DNA from: Nemertoderma westbladi
Lineage: Eukaryota; Xenacoelomorpha; Nemertodermatida; Nemertodermatidae
Direction: 5' to 3'
Assembly (NCBI GenBank): GCA_032718475.1
Contig: JAUCBJ010007765.1
Coordinates: 29,754-93,753, forward strand
DNA length: 64,000 bases
Every line of letters begins with the position of its first letter. Position 1 is the first letter of the stretch. A program made the translations under genes and the position numbers. Below the pieces are notes generated by a model. That model was not told the origin of the DNA. It did no database searches and saw only the letters and a program-made list of their open reading frames with translations. Shown one piece after another: positions 22,878 to 34,258 of the stretch.

Positions 22878-24480
22878 CACCATGTCCTCGGATATTGTGT
22901 CGAAATTAAGTGTTCAGTGACGCCCCCCCCCCCCCCCCCCCCCCCTCCTCGCTCAGAATAACTGCCGTGTACCTGGTTAAATTTGACCGGAGTCTCTCTT
23001 TTTTAAACGCTAGTACCCCTACAGTAGCTAAATATTGAATGCTAAAATTAAAATTCTGAACCACCCAGTAATTAAGGAGAACGGAGGTGAAGTTTTCTTT
23101 AGGAGAGCCGTGAAACTGAATCTGATTTAGGGGTGATGTCAGTGAACTACGACACTATATTTCAGAACATTGTGTATTACTGCAAACAACGTGAAACCTA
23201 ACATGTCCTCTAGACCAAACATGTAGGCCTACTGCTAGAACATTGTAAACAATAAAATTAACAAAACTATCCAAGCTATTTTCATCGACAAATGAAATAA
23301 TATTGATCATTTAAAGCGATATTTTAATAAATATAAAATAATACGGTAAATGGAGTAGCCGGTGCAATGTGGTAAAATATGAAACATAGTAACATACTGT
23401 ACAGTACAGTAAATACATACATACTGTAGGCCTACTGTACATAGTCCAGTATAATAGTACAGTACGGTAGGCCTAATTAATTAGGCGATAGTCAGAGGGT
23501 TATTTATAAATCTCACAACTTACCCGAAATTAAGGGATACTTCTCTTTCCCTTTTATTTGACTTGCTGGTGTGCCTGGAGATTTCGATTTCGTTTTTGAA
23601 AACATAATTGTTATCGATAATCGATTACAGTAGGCCTACCACTGTATTTATCTATTTTATTATTATCTCCCTAAAAAGGAAACTAATTTTTCCTTAAAAT
23701 AATTTGGACAAATTATTAGTGCAATCATAATAAATCGTAATTAACTACGGGAATATCAAATTATTTATTGTTAACCTGATGTAAACAAATTAGGGGGCTA
23801 ATTTCGATATGTTTAATGTCCATGGAAACGCCAAAGTATTGATTTCATTTATCGCTGGTAGGCATGATTTTTGTACTGTACCACCTTGATAATAGTGAGT
23901 TTAAGATGGCCTTGCTTATACTATTGACTCAAGACATAAAAAGACTCCAATTAATTTCCGAATGCTGTATATTATGCATACAGTATGCACTACTGAGTCT
24001 CCGGTATGTTGTGAGGCTTCAAACAGCGTTTCTAAACTATAGTTTATGTCGCCATGACTTCACACGGGGTGTCCGACTGTACACGGTAAATATGGTCGCC
24101 ATGGATGGCCTCAAACGAGGTCTAAACTATAGTCCAGGGCGCCTTGACCTCAGATGAACAACTTATTTCAGCAACATGTAGGCCTACTTAGGCATTATTA
24201 GTTTGACTATAATCCGGATTTACAGCCCCATCTACTGTATCATCCGCGATCACTTCTTTCTTCGAGCTAATTTAATGATATTCCTAACCAAACTCTTGTA
24301 CTGCACACAAACATTATAGACCCACCCAAACCTACGGTGTGTGTGGTCTTTAACCAAGGCGTACTTTGGTACGCAAAAGACGACTTTGTTAACCCGGTAC
24401 GTAATTCTACATCTCAAAAACAATACCGCGTGGGCAGTACTACAGTAATTACAGTGTAACATTATGTGAAAATTTAAATG
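22878..24480. other. Non-coding stretch with poly-C tract and GTAGGCCTAC palindromes
   Basis: A poly-C run of about 23 bases lies at 22922-22945. Around 23390-23480 and elsewhere the palindromic 10-mer GTAGGCCTAC and CTGTAC(T) pieces are dense. At 24010-24160 a segment of about 100 bp with CTAAACTATAGT is imperfectly duplicated. No gene is supported. Confidence 0.5.
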
Positions 24481-24497
24481 AAATTTATTATTATAAA

Positions 24498-24503
24498 TTT
24501 ATT
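24498..24503 (-). terminator. Candidate AATAAA signal of the 558-codon gene
   Basis: AATAAA on the minus strand lies about 150 bases beyond the TAG stop at 24655, with a second copy at 24489-24484. Confidence 0.45.
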
Positions 24504-24654
24504 ATCTAAATATATTAATTATAAATAATTATTGAACTGGTTTAAACAAACAATCAAGAAAATACGTATATATTATTTGTGTTACTGTATTAAATAATCA
24601 AATTTTGGCTACAGTAGGCTTATTCGTTTGTGTTACTGTACAAGTATTGCTCAA

Positions 24655-26331
24655 CTACGTTGATGTAGGCCCACTACTGTTTTCAAACGATTCTCTTTTA
24701 GTTTTAGTTATAATCTCGGTCACATGTCGGTTCGTAATATTAACGGTTGGAATTGGTTTGTTTCGTAGCGACACGCTATTGCAAGATATGCTCTTCCGTC
24801 TGGTTGGATCACTGGTTTTAAAGTTCCGATGACGTCGCCTTCCAATCATGTCGTCTATAGTGTGACTGTGATTGTGACATTGGAGATCGCAAAGCACAGT
24901 TTGGGAGACACGAGGGGAAAGGTATGGCGATTGTGTAAAGTCTGCTGGACTACGACTACACGCTCTGTTGTAATTCGGCATGTTTGCCCTAATGTTAGAG
25001 TGACGTTTACCAATGGGATGTGAGTATTGAGGTTTCGGTAGTTCCGAACTGTGAGTCTGTGACCAATAGGAGCTCACAGTGGAATTGTAAAGGTTCTTCA
25101 TTGGATTCTCATTTTTACTTGTATTATCCCAACTGATTTTCGGAATTTGAGCCTTTATGACGTTATTTAGATTCGCCCATCTTCCAACGGAGATGCTACC
25201 TGGGACCACCCAATGAGCAGCCGTTGCTATATCTAAGGAACTACATACCACTTCCTTCCTCCCTTCCTCTGATCCCAGACTTTGCTTCGCTGAATCATAA
25301 TTGTTGTGCTTCACAATTTCTGCTTCTAATTCACCCAAATGCCGGCCAACGTTGTTGAGTTCTTCTATTAACATCTGTTTATTTGTTTTGTTTAGTTTAG
25401 GAATGCTGGACTCATCGGATAGACTCCTGATAGACCCACACCCCTTGTTTCCGCCATCGCTGTCAACGACTTGTGTAATGTACTGCTTGTTTAACGCTAC
25501 GACATTCTTCTCTAAATTATATTCTGAGCTAATTGCAACTTGTAGGAGTTTCGACCACTTATCTTCCAGAAGTGAAGTTCTCCCACACAATTGATCATCG
25601 GCGTTAAATAAGCCAAGTAAAATAGTGACCAAATCGTCTTTGCTGAGAATCTCATTCCGAATATTTTGGACAAACTGAACTTTGTCACTTAATGTTTCTT
25701 TTGCGTCATTATTTGAATTATTTATAGTTTCCAAAATCCCCAAAAGCCATGTTTGCAGACTTTTTATCTTCTCAATTATATCGTTATTTTCTGTTTTATT
25801 AGTATTCGCAAGATTATTTTCGAGGTCTTTTAGGACTGGCTCTATTTTATTACCCCAATCTTTGAATGACGTTGTAACGTCTTCTACGGTTTCATTTGTT
25901 GATTTATGAACTCCACTTTTGATTTTCTGTTGCGCTGATTGTTCAGTAATGACGTTTAAATCTTCTAAACATCCCTCCGGGGATATTTTGATGGTCATAG
26001 CGGTTGCACCTAAAGTTTCATCATTAGCAATGTTACTTCTAGTCTCATCTCCGTCAAGTACTGCCTCTTCAGCGTCAGGTACTGTGTCTACATCTATGGC
26101 GGATGAAGGTTTGGTATCTGAAGCATTATTTTCTTCATTTAAGTTATTATTTGTAAGTTCTGTATCTGCGGGCCATATTTTTTCATCTTTGTTTTTTCTG
26201 TCTTCCGGTAAAAGTTTTTCAGATGAATCATTTATATTGCCAATCGAACCACCAATTGGGTTGACTGATCCACTTTTCCTTGAAATCAAATTTTCCCGAG
26301 CGCATTTATCTAACATAACTTCCATATCCAT
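24655..26331 (-). CDS. Uncharacterised 558-residue protein, intronless ORF
   Basis: The start is a real ATG at 26331 in good context (ACCATGG), preceded in frame by a stop 27 bases upstream, so the N-terminus is probably complete. Residues about 1-130 are acidic, Asn/Ser-rich and likely disordered. Residues about 160-370 are helical with spaced tryptophans (FKDWGNKIEPVLKDLE; LQTWLLGILETIN; LEDKWSKLLQVAIS), reminiscent of spectrin-type three-helix repeats. The C-terminal third is basic, Ser/Pro-rich with RRRHR and TRRKS clusters. There is no signal peptide or membrane segment. No family is recognised with confidence. Codon use is AT-leaning like the surroundings, and nothing resembles a transposon protein. 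It is probably a host gene, possibly cytoskeletal or nuclear, but that is inference. Confidence 0.65.
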   Translation of the reverse strand: MDMEVMLDKCARENLISRKSGSVNPIGGSIGNINDSSEKLLPEDRKNKDEKIWPADTELTNNNLNEENNASDTKPSSAIDVDTVPDAEEAVLDGDETRSNIANDETLGATAMTIKISPEGCLEDLNVITEQSAQQKIKSGVHKSTNETVEDVTTSFKDWGNKIEPVLKDLENNLANTNKTENNDIIEKIKSLQTWLLGILETINNSNNDAKETLSDKVQFVQNIRNEILSKDDLVTILLGLFNADDQLCGRTSLLEDKWSKLLQVAISSEYNLEKNVVALNKQYITQVVDSDGGNKGCGSIRSLSDESSIPKLNKTNKQMLIEELNNVGRHLGELEAEIVKHNNYDSAKQSLGSEEGRKEVVCSSLDIATAAHWVVPGSISVGRWANLNNVIKAQIPKISWDNTSKNENPMKNLYNSTVSSYWSQTHSSELPKPQYSHPIGKRHSNIRANMPNYNRACSRSPADFTQSPYLSPRVSQTVLCDLQCHNHSHTIDDMIGRRRHRNFKTSDPTRRKSISCNSVSLRNKPIPTVNITNRHVTEIITKTKRESFENSSGPTST

Positions 26332-26339
26332 GGTATGAA

Positions 26340-28721
26340 TTACGGGTTTATAAACTCATTTAAATATTATTATAAATATGAATATGATTTTTTTTATATT
26401 TTAAGGCCTAATTTTTTTGTAATTATGTAATATTCTTTATGTAATATTAATTGCCTACTCTCTAATATAATTTGAGTAATATGATTTCTATGCTGACAAA
26501 CACACTAACTAAAAAGTATTATGTTGTAATTCAATCATTAACGCTGAAATAAGCAGACATTAATCCAAAATTAATTATGTCAATTATTATACTGAAATCA
26601 ATCAAACGCGCAATGCAATGAAATATCATAATAATGCCAACGCAATGGTAAATGGATGTTAATTTAAATGTTACACTTGGCATTCAATGATTTATTACAA
26701 CATTTCGCGATTGATAACAGTAGACATTTCCTTCGTTATGTATTCGCGTATCGTTCATCGTTATAGACCACCCAGTAGGCCTACTATAGTTAAACCTTCT
26801 ACGGACTTCCTATCCTAGGAGTTTGGCAATTCGCACGTCCATTAAAGCGTAGCGCTACGTATTACTGAAAATCCTATCCAATTTGCCTCCAACTAATAAA
26901 CCTTGTCAAGAAAGTTGAATTAAAATAATACTGTAAATGCAGTATCATATGTATTGTGTTTGCGAATTTCTGAACCGAAAATAACAACTCCTTTAGTTCC
27001 TACATCAGGTCCACCACCGGATTGCTTTAATTTAATTTGGCAACCAAATCAAAATCCATTCGATATCTCGAGCAGAAATATTTATAGTGTTTTCCATAAC
27101 AATACAGTAATGTAATGGTAACCGCAACAATACTGTACAGTAGGCCTAGAGTCTACGTAATTTCTTTATCGTGATTTACTCACAGCGGCTTTGATTCATG
27201 TTAAGAGATAGTATGAAAGCCTACTGTATTTGATATTGATATGATAAAATCACCATATCGGGAAATGTAAAGTAAATTACTACAAATACTACACTGTACT
27301 GTATAAGATAAATATAACTCATGATTTGCGTGTACTTTAATATCGGACCATAAGAATCGCGTAAGGTTCTCCTCTTGCAATTTAAATTCCAGTTTATAAA
27401 ACTTATTCTGCAGTTACAGTTTAGTCAATGGACTTCTTCCGGTAGAATATTATTTATACCTATAAAATAAAAGGTAATAACTATATACTGTATAGGCCTA
27501 TACGTCATTGTTCAGAAAGTAGCACATTATAGTGTTACGGCACGAGTGATCATAGAACGAGGGCCGGTGCAGATTGTTGTTATCCTACTGTACACTATAT
27601 CAAGTGTTTACAGGGTGCAACAAGCGCATGGCTTTCTTACCCTTTACTTACACATCATACAATACTTTTCAGTATCAGTACCAGTATTGAAATCGTGGCT
27701 GAGACTTGCAGTTACGGCAGTACGGTTACTTACTGATAGTCGCCTATTCCTATTTATTGCAAGATTGCAAGATAAGTTCAAGTTGTCTGGTTGTTGCCTA
27801 TTTAGACAACAATGATTCTATGTCAGTATGTGTTGCCAGTATAGGCATCACTGGCATCAGACAGTCAGAGCCGAAAAGTGTGCCCCCTAGCGCGGGTTTC
27901 CTGCTTATGTAAGTTGTAAGTTTTAATATTACAGTATTACAGGATGTACTGTACAGAAAAATAAAGTAGAAAAACAAGCATAACCGGTACAGTTAACAGT
28001 TCTACGTACAGTACTTTCTCAATTCATTCGCCATTTTTGCTGATTGGCAGATTGGGAAAATTATTTCTTTTTCCTACAGTTCATACTACTAAACACAATT
28101 TAGATTTTCTAAATTTTTTTCCAACCGTTTAGAAACTTTTCACAATGAACATTTTGAGAAAAATCCAAAAAGTGTCCTGAAAAGAAGGGATGTGTAACAC
28201 TTCCCAAGCATGAACACTTCATAAATCATAAATATTCAACCTTTTGTTTCTCCCTTACTGCCTTAGGGCCCTATACAGTTATAAGCTACCGGTACTGAGC
28301 TAGGCAAAGGTCAGTACAGCAGTAGGTTCATACTGTCATACAGTCATACTGATACCAGGATACTGTTGGATTTGCGATTTGCGTAAGAACTAGGGACTAA
28401 AGTGTCCGTTTATTGTTCTTCTGTTCTTTCTATGCCCTACTGCAATACTGCCTTCCAGCCTTATCCAGTTATCTGGCAGCCTTGCTTTAACAATTTTTGC
28501 TAATGACAGAATGAAGCTTTTGTTTTCGTCTTGGCACTTTAAAATTGTATAATCATGTAGGCGCTGAAACTGAAATCGTTTACTAGCATAGGCCTAGTTT
28601 AAGTTATCGGTATACTGTCAGACTGTCTGACTGTCAGTTTGCGATTTTACCTGTTGCGCTGTTGGTTTGTGTCTTTTGTTGTCGGTGGTACCCAGGCTGC
28701 CAGGTCAGCAGGTACCGTATG
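26340..28721. other. Non-coding DNA between the 558-codon gene and the BEL/Pao element
   Basis: No gene is supported. It presumably contains the minus-strand promoter of the 558-codon gene just after 26340. The rest is AT-rich with frequent TACTGTA, ACCGGTAC and GTAGGCCTAC pieces. Short open frames at 27546-27912 have no domain. Confidence 0.5.
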
Positions 28722-30242
28722 TAAATTGGAGAGATACGCCTATTCCTACTATCGGAAGAGACGGTAACAATACCTGCAATATCCTACTGTAAAGTTTGTA
28801 AATCAAATCATAAATCCGACCTTCTCACCAAAACAGTAAACCCCAAGTAAGCGAATATATTGCAGTATCGATCTCTTTTAACCGGTGAGGCAGAAAACAG
28901 TCTACGAGCAGACAAACTTCGATAAAACAAAATCCCGCGCAGCGAATCCTAAAATCAGGCTGACTCACTGACGGACTAAGAGGCTCGTATACTTTGCCGC
29001 GGTGTGATTTATATGGTTGGGCAAAGGGACGCTAGCTAGGTATAGAGCAGATTTGGAGATGTCTAACTAGCGAGCAAAGTGCAGTAAGGACGAAAGTTAA
29101 TTTTATATATTTCGAGGTGTAAATAATTTCTAACGCGCGTGTGTTAATTCTGAACGGTCAAAGCAGTTTTGCTCCTTCACATATATAATTACTGGGTACG
29201 GTGTGTATTTTACGAATATTCTAATTTTATAACTTGTAGGTCCAATACTCACGAATGGTAAGGTTCCTTCCCCTCTTGCGTATTTCCAGGACTCAAATTC
29301 AGGCATAAGGTTAATACTACGCCCAGAATTCGGCAATTTTAGGTACCAGGTCCCTGATACTAAGAAGAGATGTGTTAGTTTACTACGGTAGGCGTACGGG
29401 TACTAATAGCTATCCTGGCTCCTATCTAGAATTTTAGTCACCCAGGTAGTCCGGGTAACTTCCTATTAGGGCGTTGGCGGGGACACGGTAGATGTTAGTA
29501 TATCCCTGATAGCCTCAATTTATTTGCGCCTAGTGTAAACTGCCCTACCGCCTGAACGGTACAATCCCAATTCAGGTGAAAACACAGCAACCCCCTAGCC
29601 TACAAGTTCTGATGTAACGGACACCGTTGTACGGCAAATAGTCGCACACACACCTGTACTTAGCAAGAGTTAAGCGTACAGTTTGCTGCACCCTAACCAA
29701 TGTGTATGCCTTGTACCGGTGTGCCTACGTCCTATCTGCGTACTAGTATCTGCTCTCTCTCCCTCTCCCCCCGTAGGAATATGAAGGTCTACTGCGGTTT
29801 TTCCTGAATCAAGACAGTACAGTCCCTATGATGTAATTTTGGGCTTACAGCGTGTCACTACGTCTACCTTTTGATCTTTGGTCTTACACTTAGGTAGCAA
29901 GGATCGAACGCTGTCTAACCTTTCAGGCGATGGGCGAATAACTTTAAATGGTATTGCGGGTTGTCTCTCGTCTACATTCCCGTGATGTTCCCGTTCATTG
30001 CTGCGGCCCGATCTCTAGCTGGCCATCCTGTCCCTGAGTTTGTTCACCGTAGTGAAACCATATTAAAACAGATAGAAAAGGGCTGAGATGTGACTAGTAT
30101 TTCTGACTTTATTACAAAACATATAATAACTATTATACAATAAACAATGTAATCTGAAATAAGACAGAAAGCGAATGATGGAAATTGCAGTGAATAACTA
30201 ATGAACAAATCGCACCTTTATATACTAAATTTGTGCTGCAAT

Positions 30243-30264
30243 CAATCGAGAAAATTCTCGATTG
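30243..30264. repeat. LTR hairpin, 10-bp arms
   Basis: CAATCGAGAA and TTCTCGATTG are separated by AA. The identical sequence is conserved in the other LTR at 46862-46883. Confidence 0.8.
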
Positions 30265-30435
30265 TTCTATGGGTTCTAACAAGGTTTTAAAGATAGCTTA
30301 TTGGTCCAGCTAATATATAACTTGCACGACATTGGTTACAATCAAATAACTACAGCCTTATTGGTACAGATAAATGCAATTAATTTGTAGCGGTTAATTT
30401 AAATGAGTTGAAATTCTGCACAAAAAATGATTCGC

Positions 30436-30510
30436 ACTTACTAGGATTCGAACTCGATACCTACTACACATATAATTTCCAACGCTCTACCAACTGAGCT
30501 ACTGAACCAC
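30436..30510 (-). tRNA. tRNA-like segment in the 3' LTR (not a functional tRNA)
   Basis: On the minus strand TAGCTCAGTTGGTAGAG (30501-30485) matches the Pol III A box and tRNA D arm. GAGTTCGAATCC (30455-30444) matches the B box and T loop, at a tRNA-like distance. The D stem (GCTC/GAGC) pairs, but the anticodon and acceptor stems do not. It is therefore a tRNA-derived remnant, not a gene. The same segment sits in the other LTR. Confidence 0.5.
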
Positions 30511-30743
30511 TTGACCGATAGATGCATAATAGATAGAACCAATACTAATGAGAACTCAAAGCAATCTTTACAAAGTTAATTCGAATAAAATAAAATTTTG
30601 AAAATCCACGGCATTTAGGGAATATAATTCTATACCGCTCCATGAAAACAGGATATTATCGTGCATAAATATACGGTTTTCACCAATAATCAATCAAACT
30701 ATAGAATACTTAGGGCGTACTTACATATTTACAATTAAGTTTC

Positions 30744-31121
30744 AAACAATACTTCCTTTCTACGTAATGATTCGATACAAAATAATTACAAATTCAAACT
30801 TTACGTATTTAAGGCTTTACTAAGTAAGTACAATATAAATCTAAATTAAATTCACCAATATAAATCTATTGCATCTCAAATATTGCATAAATTCAAACAA
30901 TTACAAATACAAATAAATGAAAACAATGAAAACAAACAAACAATACTTCCTTTCTACGTAATGATTCGATACAAAATAATTACAAATTCAAACTTTACGT
31001 ATTTAAGGCTTTACTAAGTAAGTACAATATAAATCTAAATTAAATTCACCAATATAAATCTATTGCATCTCAAATATTGCATAAATTCAAACAATTACAA
31101 ATACAAATAAATGAAAACAAT
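30744..31121. repeat. 193-bp tandem duplication in the 3' untranslated part of the element
   Basis: The block starting AAACAATACTTCCTTTCTAC at 30744 is repeated almost perfectly from 30938. It is AT-rich and non-coding. The second copy ends next to one of the seven AGRCTYGCRAGYCT sites. Confidence 0.9.
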
Positions 31122-31123
31122 AA

Positions 31124-31143
31124 GAAAGGCTCGCAAGTCTTCC
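31124..31143. promoter_or_regulatory. Quasi-palindromic element motif, site 1 of 7
   Basis: GAAAGGCTCGCAAGTCTTCC. The core AGGCTCGCAAGTCT is near-palindromic. It lies in non-coding sequence 3' of ORF C. Confidence 0.6.
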
Positions 31144-31696
31144 ATCTACTATTGCATCTCAAATATTGCATAAATTCAAGTAATTACAAATACTTTCGTA
31201 CCTAAATGTAGATTGCATAGGTTTGGAATAATTACAAATATGAGTCTTTCTGAGCACAAAATTTTCTGTCTATAAAACTTTCTCTTTAGGTACAAATACT
31301 GCTTATAAAATGTAAATTGCATAATATTCGGAACAATATAAATTGCATAAGTTGGACTCTTTAGGTAAGTTCGGAATAATTACAAATATAAAATATAAAT
31401 TCTTACTAAATATAGATCTTACTAAATATAAGTCTTTACTTAAATATAAATATAGACTGCATAAGTTTAGAATAATATAAACCTTTGCATCTCAAATATG
31501 AAACATAAATCTTTCAAATATAAGTTCCTTCTAAATATAAACTTTCTAAATTTCATAAATTCGGAACAATACAAATTACATAAGTTTTGAATAAGCACAA
31601 ATATAAAATATAAGTTTTTACTAAATATGAGTCCCTTTCAGAATACAAAACTTTCTAAATATAAAACATATAATTCAAATAAATCACAAATCATAA
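31144..31696. other. AT-rich untranslated region 3' of ORF C
   Basis: It consists of irregular repeats of AAATATAAGTCTTTACT-, ATTGCATAA- and AATTACAAATA-like pieces. No ORF is supported. Confidence 0.6.
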
Positions 31697-31716
31697 GAAA
31701 GGCCCACGAGTCTTCC
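31697..31716. promoter_or_regulatory. Quasi-palindromic element motif, site 2 of 7
   Basis: GAAAGGCCCACGAGTCTTCC, the most diverged site with two core mismatches. It lies 21 bases beyond the stop codon of ORF C. Confidence 0.5.
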
Positions 31717-31736
31717 GTCCACCCTTGCCCTCCCTT

Positions 31737-34109
31737 TTATCGCTTAGTAGATCGAGCCCTGCCGCGTCCTCGAAAACTGCGCACAGGTGACTTTGCTCGC
31801 GATATGGGACTAATGGGGCGAGTCACTGGTTTACTTGGGACGTTAAGAGACGGTGCGACTATTTCCTCACAAATTCGTCTATTTGGCATCCCAAAACCTC
31901 GACCAATTCCTCGTGACCGATCAGTTGTCACTACAGTTGGTAGAACGTCTGGGAACGCGTGAGAAGCGGACGACGCAGACCCAAGAGTAGCTTGCGCCCC
32001 CTGTTGATCAGCTGGTGTATGTCCCGATCCTCCTACTGGTTCTCTTGGAAGTGATACCGTATCCCGAGTAACTCGAATAGTCGGCTCAACTCCCTTGCGT
32101 TCTTCTACATTAATAATTTTCTTCAATTGTTGGCCCACTTTCTGGACCCGTATGATCCTACCCTGCCCGTCCTCCCGAGGGTGACGTGCAGACGGCGCAA
32201 CCGGAGTGGCTGATATATTCGTCGCCTCTAGGACCTCTTCTTCCTCGAATACGCTCGCTCGTATACGTTTATGGTAAAACGCGGCTCGGTACGCCCATGC
32301 GACGGTTAACCAAGCTCCTTTATTCCGCTTTTCGGTTCGGAAACGATCAAATTCACCATACGTGATACGATTTACGACTTTCTGAAAATTCCACGTGTTT
32401 TTGTTATCCGGGTGAATCTGTAACAGATACTCGCGCACCACTCGAAATCCGCTGTCGTGGGGCAAAATATCGACAACCTCGATAAGTTCGTCATATTGAG
32501 GCATAGCGGAGATGTATCCTTCCGACATCATCGTTTGAGGATTTACCGCCCAAAATCCGAGATGCGCTCTCATCGGAAACCGTCTTCTCTGTGCCGATAC
32601 ATGTTCGTCGGCCAAATCTTCCCACTCATCAAATAACTTCCTCACGAGTTTAACAGATTCGTGTTCATAGGGTATGTCTCTTAGTTGGCATTCAGATGCT
32701 CGATGTCCCTTTATATTGCAGTAAGTACATTGAGCCATAAATCTCCAGCAAGTATAAAAGGTATGAGACCCTTGATCCCCACACCATCCACAGATTAGCT
32801 GAGTCGTAGTAATGTGCTTTCCACTGCACTTTGCCATATGATGTCCAGCGACGCCACATTTACTACACATCGTATTAGCAGGGTACCACACTCGTTCGTA
32901 TATAAGATCTCCAATCGGTCGAGCGCTTCCTCCCATACTATAATCGTAATCATCTGGGTCTATGGGTTGGTAGGTTTCTGAAGGTTGTATGCAAACTATA
33001 GCATCTGTTGCTTCAAGTTGTCGAATCTCCGTCTGAGATTTCTTCGGGAGGTTCCTTTCTATCTCAAGAAGTTCCTCTAAAGGATCGTCGGCGATCGTAG
33101 TAGTTACGTTGAAATCATCACCGAGGTGACCGATAGGCGCGCGCGTCTGCCGTGATTCATCCGTAATTTCCACAATACGTTCTCCTTCATAGGGTAACAA
33201 TGTAAACATAGATGGTCTTTCGATAAGAGATCCCGCACAGCGAAGATACACGTCTCGAAATATGCTAAATCCTGCTCGAGTAAAGGCATTACACTGAGCG
33301 TCGGAGTTGTAGAAGGGTTCAAGGAATCGTCTAAACACGTCGGTACGAATTCTCCCTTCCATGTAGAACGTATGATCTTCTCCGAGACAAAGTGGATGTC
33401 TTTTGAGAGTCCGAGACACAATGTCGGCGATTAGGCAAACATTCACTGACGACTCTATCGCTAAATAATATTGTAAGACCGCTCTTGGAGGTGACGTAAT
33501 AGCCCAATACACGCATCCTCTCCATTTAAGCTGTGATTCAAACTCACTCATATCTGGAGTATCACCTTCTCCATAAGTTTCAATATACTTGTTTCTTTTA
33601 CCTTCCTTATAATCCCAATTGAATAACAGGTAGGAAATGTATCCAGTTCCAGTCTTCTGAGTATTATACTCACGAAAATATCCCTGTTCTATAGACCACA
33701 GAATAAGAGGTCGAGTGTCGACGTATGGTGTCGGTAGTCGGTCATCGCTGTCCGTCATGCCGGCGAAGTCGCTAATTAGATCCTCCCTTACTCCTGATCC
33801 AACCTTTACAACAGTTTTATCTAAAATCATGTTTCTTACCATCTTCGGTAACATTCTAGCGTCAATATTACAAGCTTGGTCCATCTTCTTTACTATATCG
33901 GTGATAAGATGGTGTCGCTTTGTATTCGCTGGAGGTATCGGCATTCGTTTGTCGCTCCTCTGTCTACTGAAAACGTGCAGGACTCCGTCCGCCGCTCTAA
34001 TCTGTATAGTCTTAGAAGTCAAACTCTGCTGATGACTGCCGCCCTCGTTATCGTAAAACATATAACCGTTTTCCTGAAACGATCTAAACGTCCTAGTCCA
34101 TTCATCCAA
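31737..34109 (-). CDS. ORF C: zinc-knuckle, RG-tailed accessory protein of the BEL/Pao element
   Basis: It has 790 codons from 34109, but that codon is TTG. The frame is open with coding character up to 34283, and the first ATG is at 34061. A start by -1 shift from ORF B (overlap 34283-34259) or at the 34061 ATG are both possible. The middle of the protein (about residues 415-480) has three Cys/His knuckles: CSKCGVAGHHMAKC and CTYCNIKGHRASEC are CX2CX4HX4C, and CGWCGDQGSHTFYTC is a CX2CX5HX4C variant. The C-terminus is basic and Arg/Gly-rich (RSFRGRGRARSTKR), as in nucleic-acid-binding proteins. The N-terminal 400 residues match nothing recognised. There is no signal peptide or membrane helix, so it is not a normal envelope protein despite its env position. 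A second nucleocapsid-like or RNA-chaperone role is inferred. Confidence 0.8.
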   Translation of the reverse strand: MDEWTRTFRSFQENGYMFYDNEGGSHQQSLTSKTIQIRAADGVLHVFSRQRSDKRMPIPPANTKRHHLITDIVKKMDQACNIDARMLPKMVRNMILDKTVVKVGSGVREDLISDFAGMTDSDDRLPTPYVDTRPLILWSIEQGYFREYNTQKTGTGYISYLLFNWDYKEGKRNKYIETYGEGDTPDMSEFESQLKWRGCVYWAITSPPRAVLQYYLAIESSVNVCLIADIVSRTLKRHPLCLGEDHTFYMEGRIRTDVFRRFLEPFYNSDAQCNAFTRAGFSIFRDVYLRCAGSLIERPSMFTLLPYEGERIVEITDESRQTRAPIGHLGDDFNVTTTIADDPLEELLEIERNLPKKSQTEIRQLEATDAIVCIQPSETYQPIDPDDYDYSMGGSARPIGDLIYERVWYPANTMCSKCGVAGHHMAKCSGKHITTTQLICGWCGDQGSHTFYTCWRFMAQCTYCNIKGHRASECQLRDIPYEHESVKLVRKLFDEWEDLADEHVSAQRRRFPMRAHLGFWAVNPQTMMSEGYISAMPQYDELIEVVDILPHDSGFRVVREYLLQIHPDNKNTWNFQKVVNRITYGEFDRFRTEKRNKGAWLTVAWAYRAAFYHKRIRASVFEEEEVLEATNISATPVAPSARHPREDGQGRIIRVQKVGQQLKKIINVEERKGVEPTIRVTRDTVSLPREPVGGSGHTPADQQGAQATLGSASSASHAFPDVLPTVVTTDRSRGIGRGFGMPNRRICEEIVAPSLNVPSKPVTRPISPISRAKSPVRSFRGRGRARSTKR

Positions 34110-34258
34110 TAATTCTTCCGAAGGTTGCCAAATCTTCTCTATATCCTTATCCTCATCGAAACGAATAACCTTACCTCGCCAATCTGCGGCAATATCCGTA
34201 TCCGACTCGAAGGTTCCGATTCCAATCCATAAACGAATCGTCTTGGTTAGATATCCTT

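Larger units (their letters stand above)
28722..30635 (-). repeat. 3' LTR of the BEL/Pao element
   Basis: The shared sequence runs from TAAATTGGAGAG to TTCTATAC and matches 45322-47254. Differences are scattered substitutions and a few indels, clustered near 30160-30190. It contains a tRNA-like segment (about 30436-30510) and a 22-base hairpin (30243-30264). A 68-codon frame (29336-29130) is present in both LTRs but has no recognisable domain. Confidence 0.92.

Noticed and set aside
29130-29336. 68-codon frame in both LTRs
   Set aside because: It is conserved because the LTRs are recent copies, not evidently by selection. No domain.
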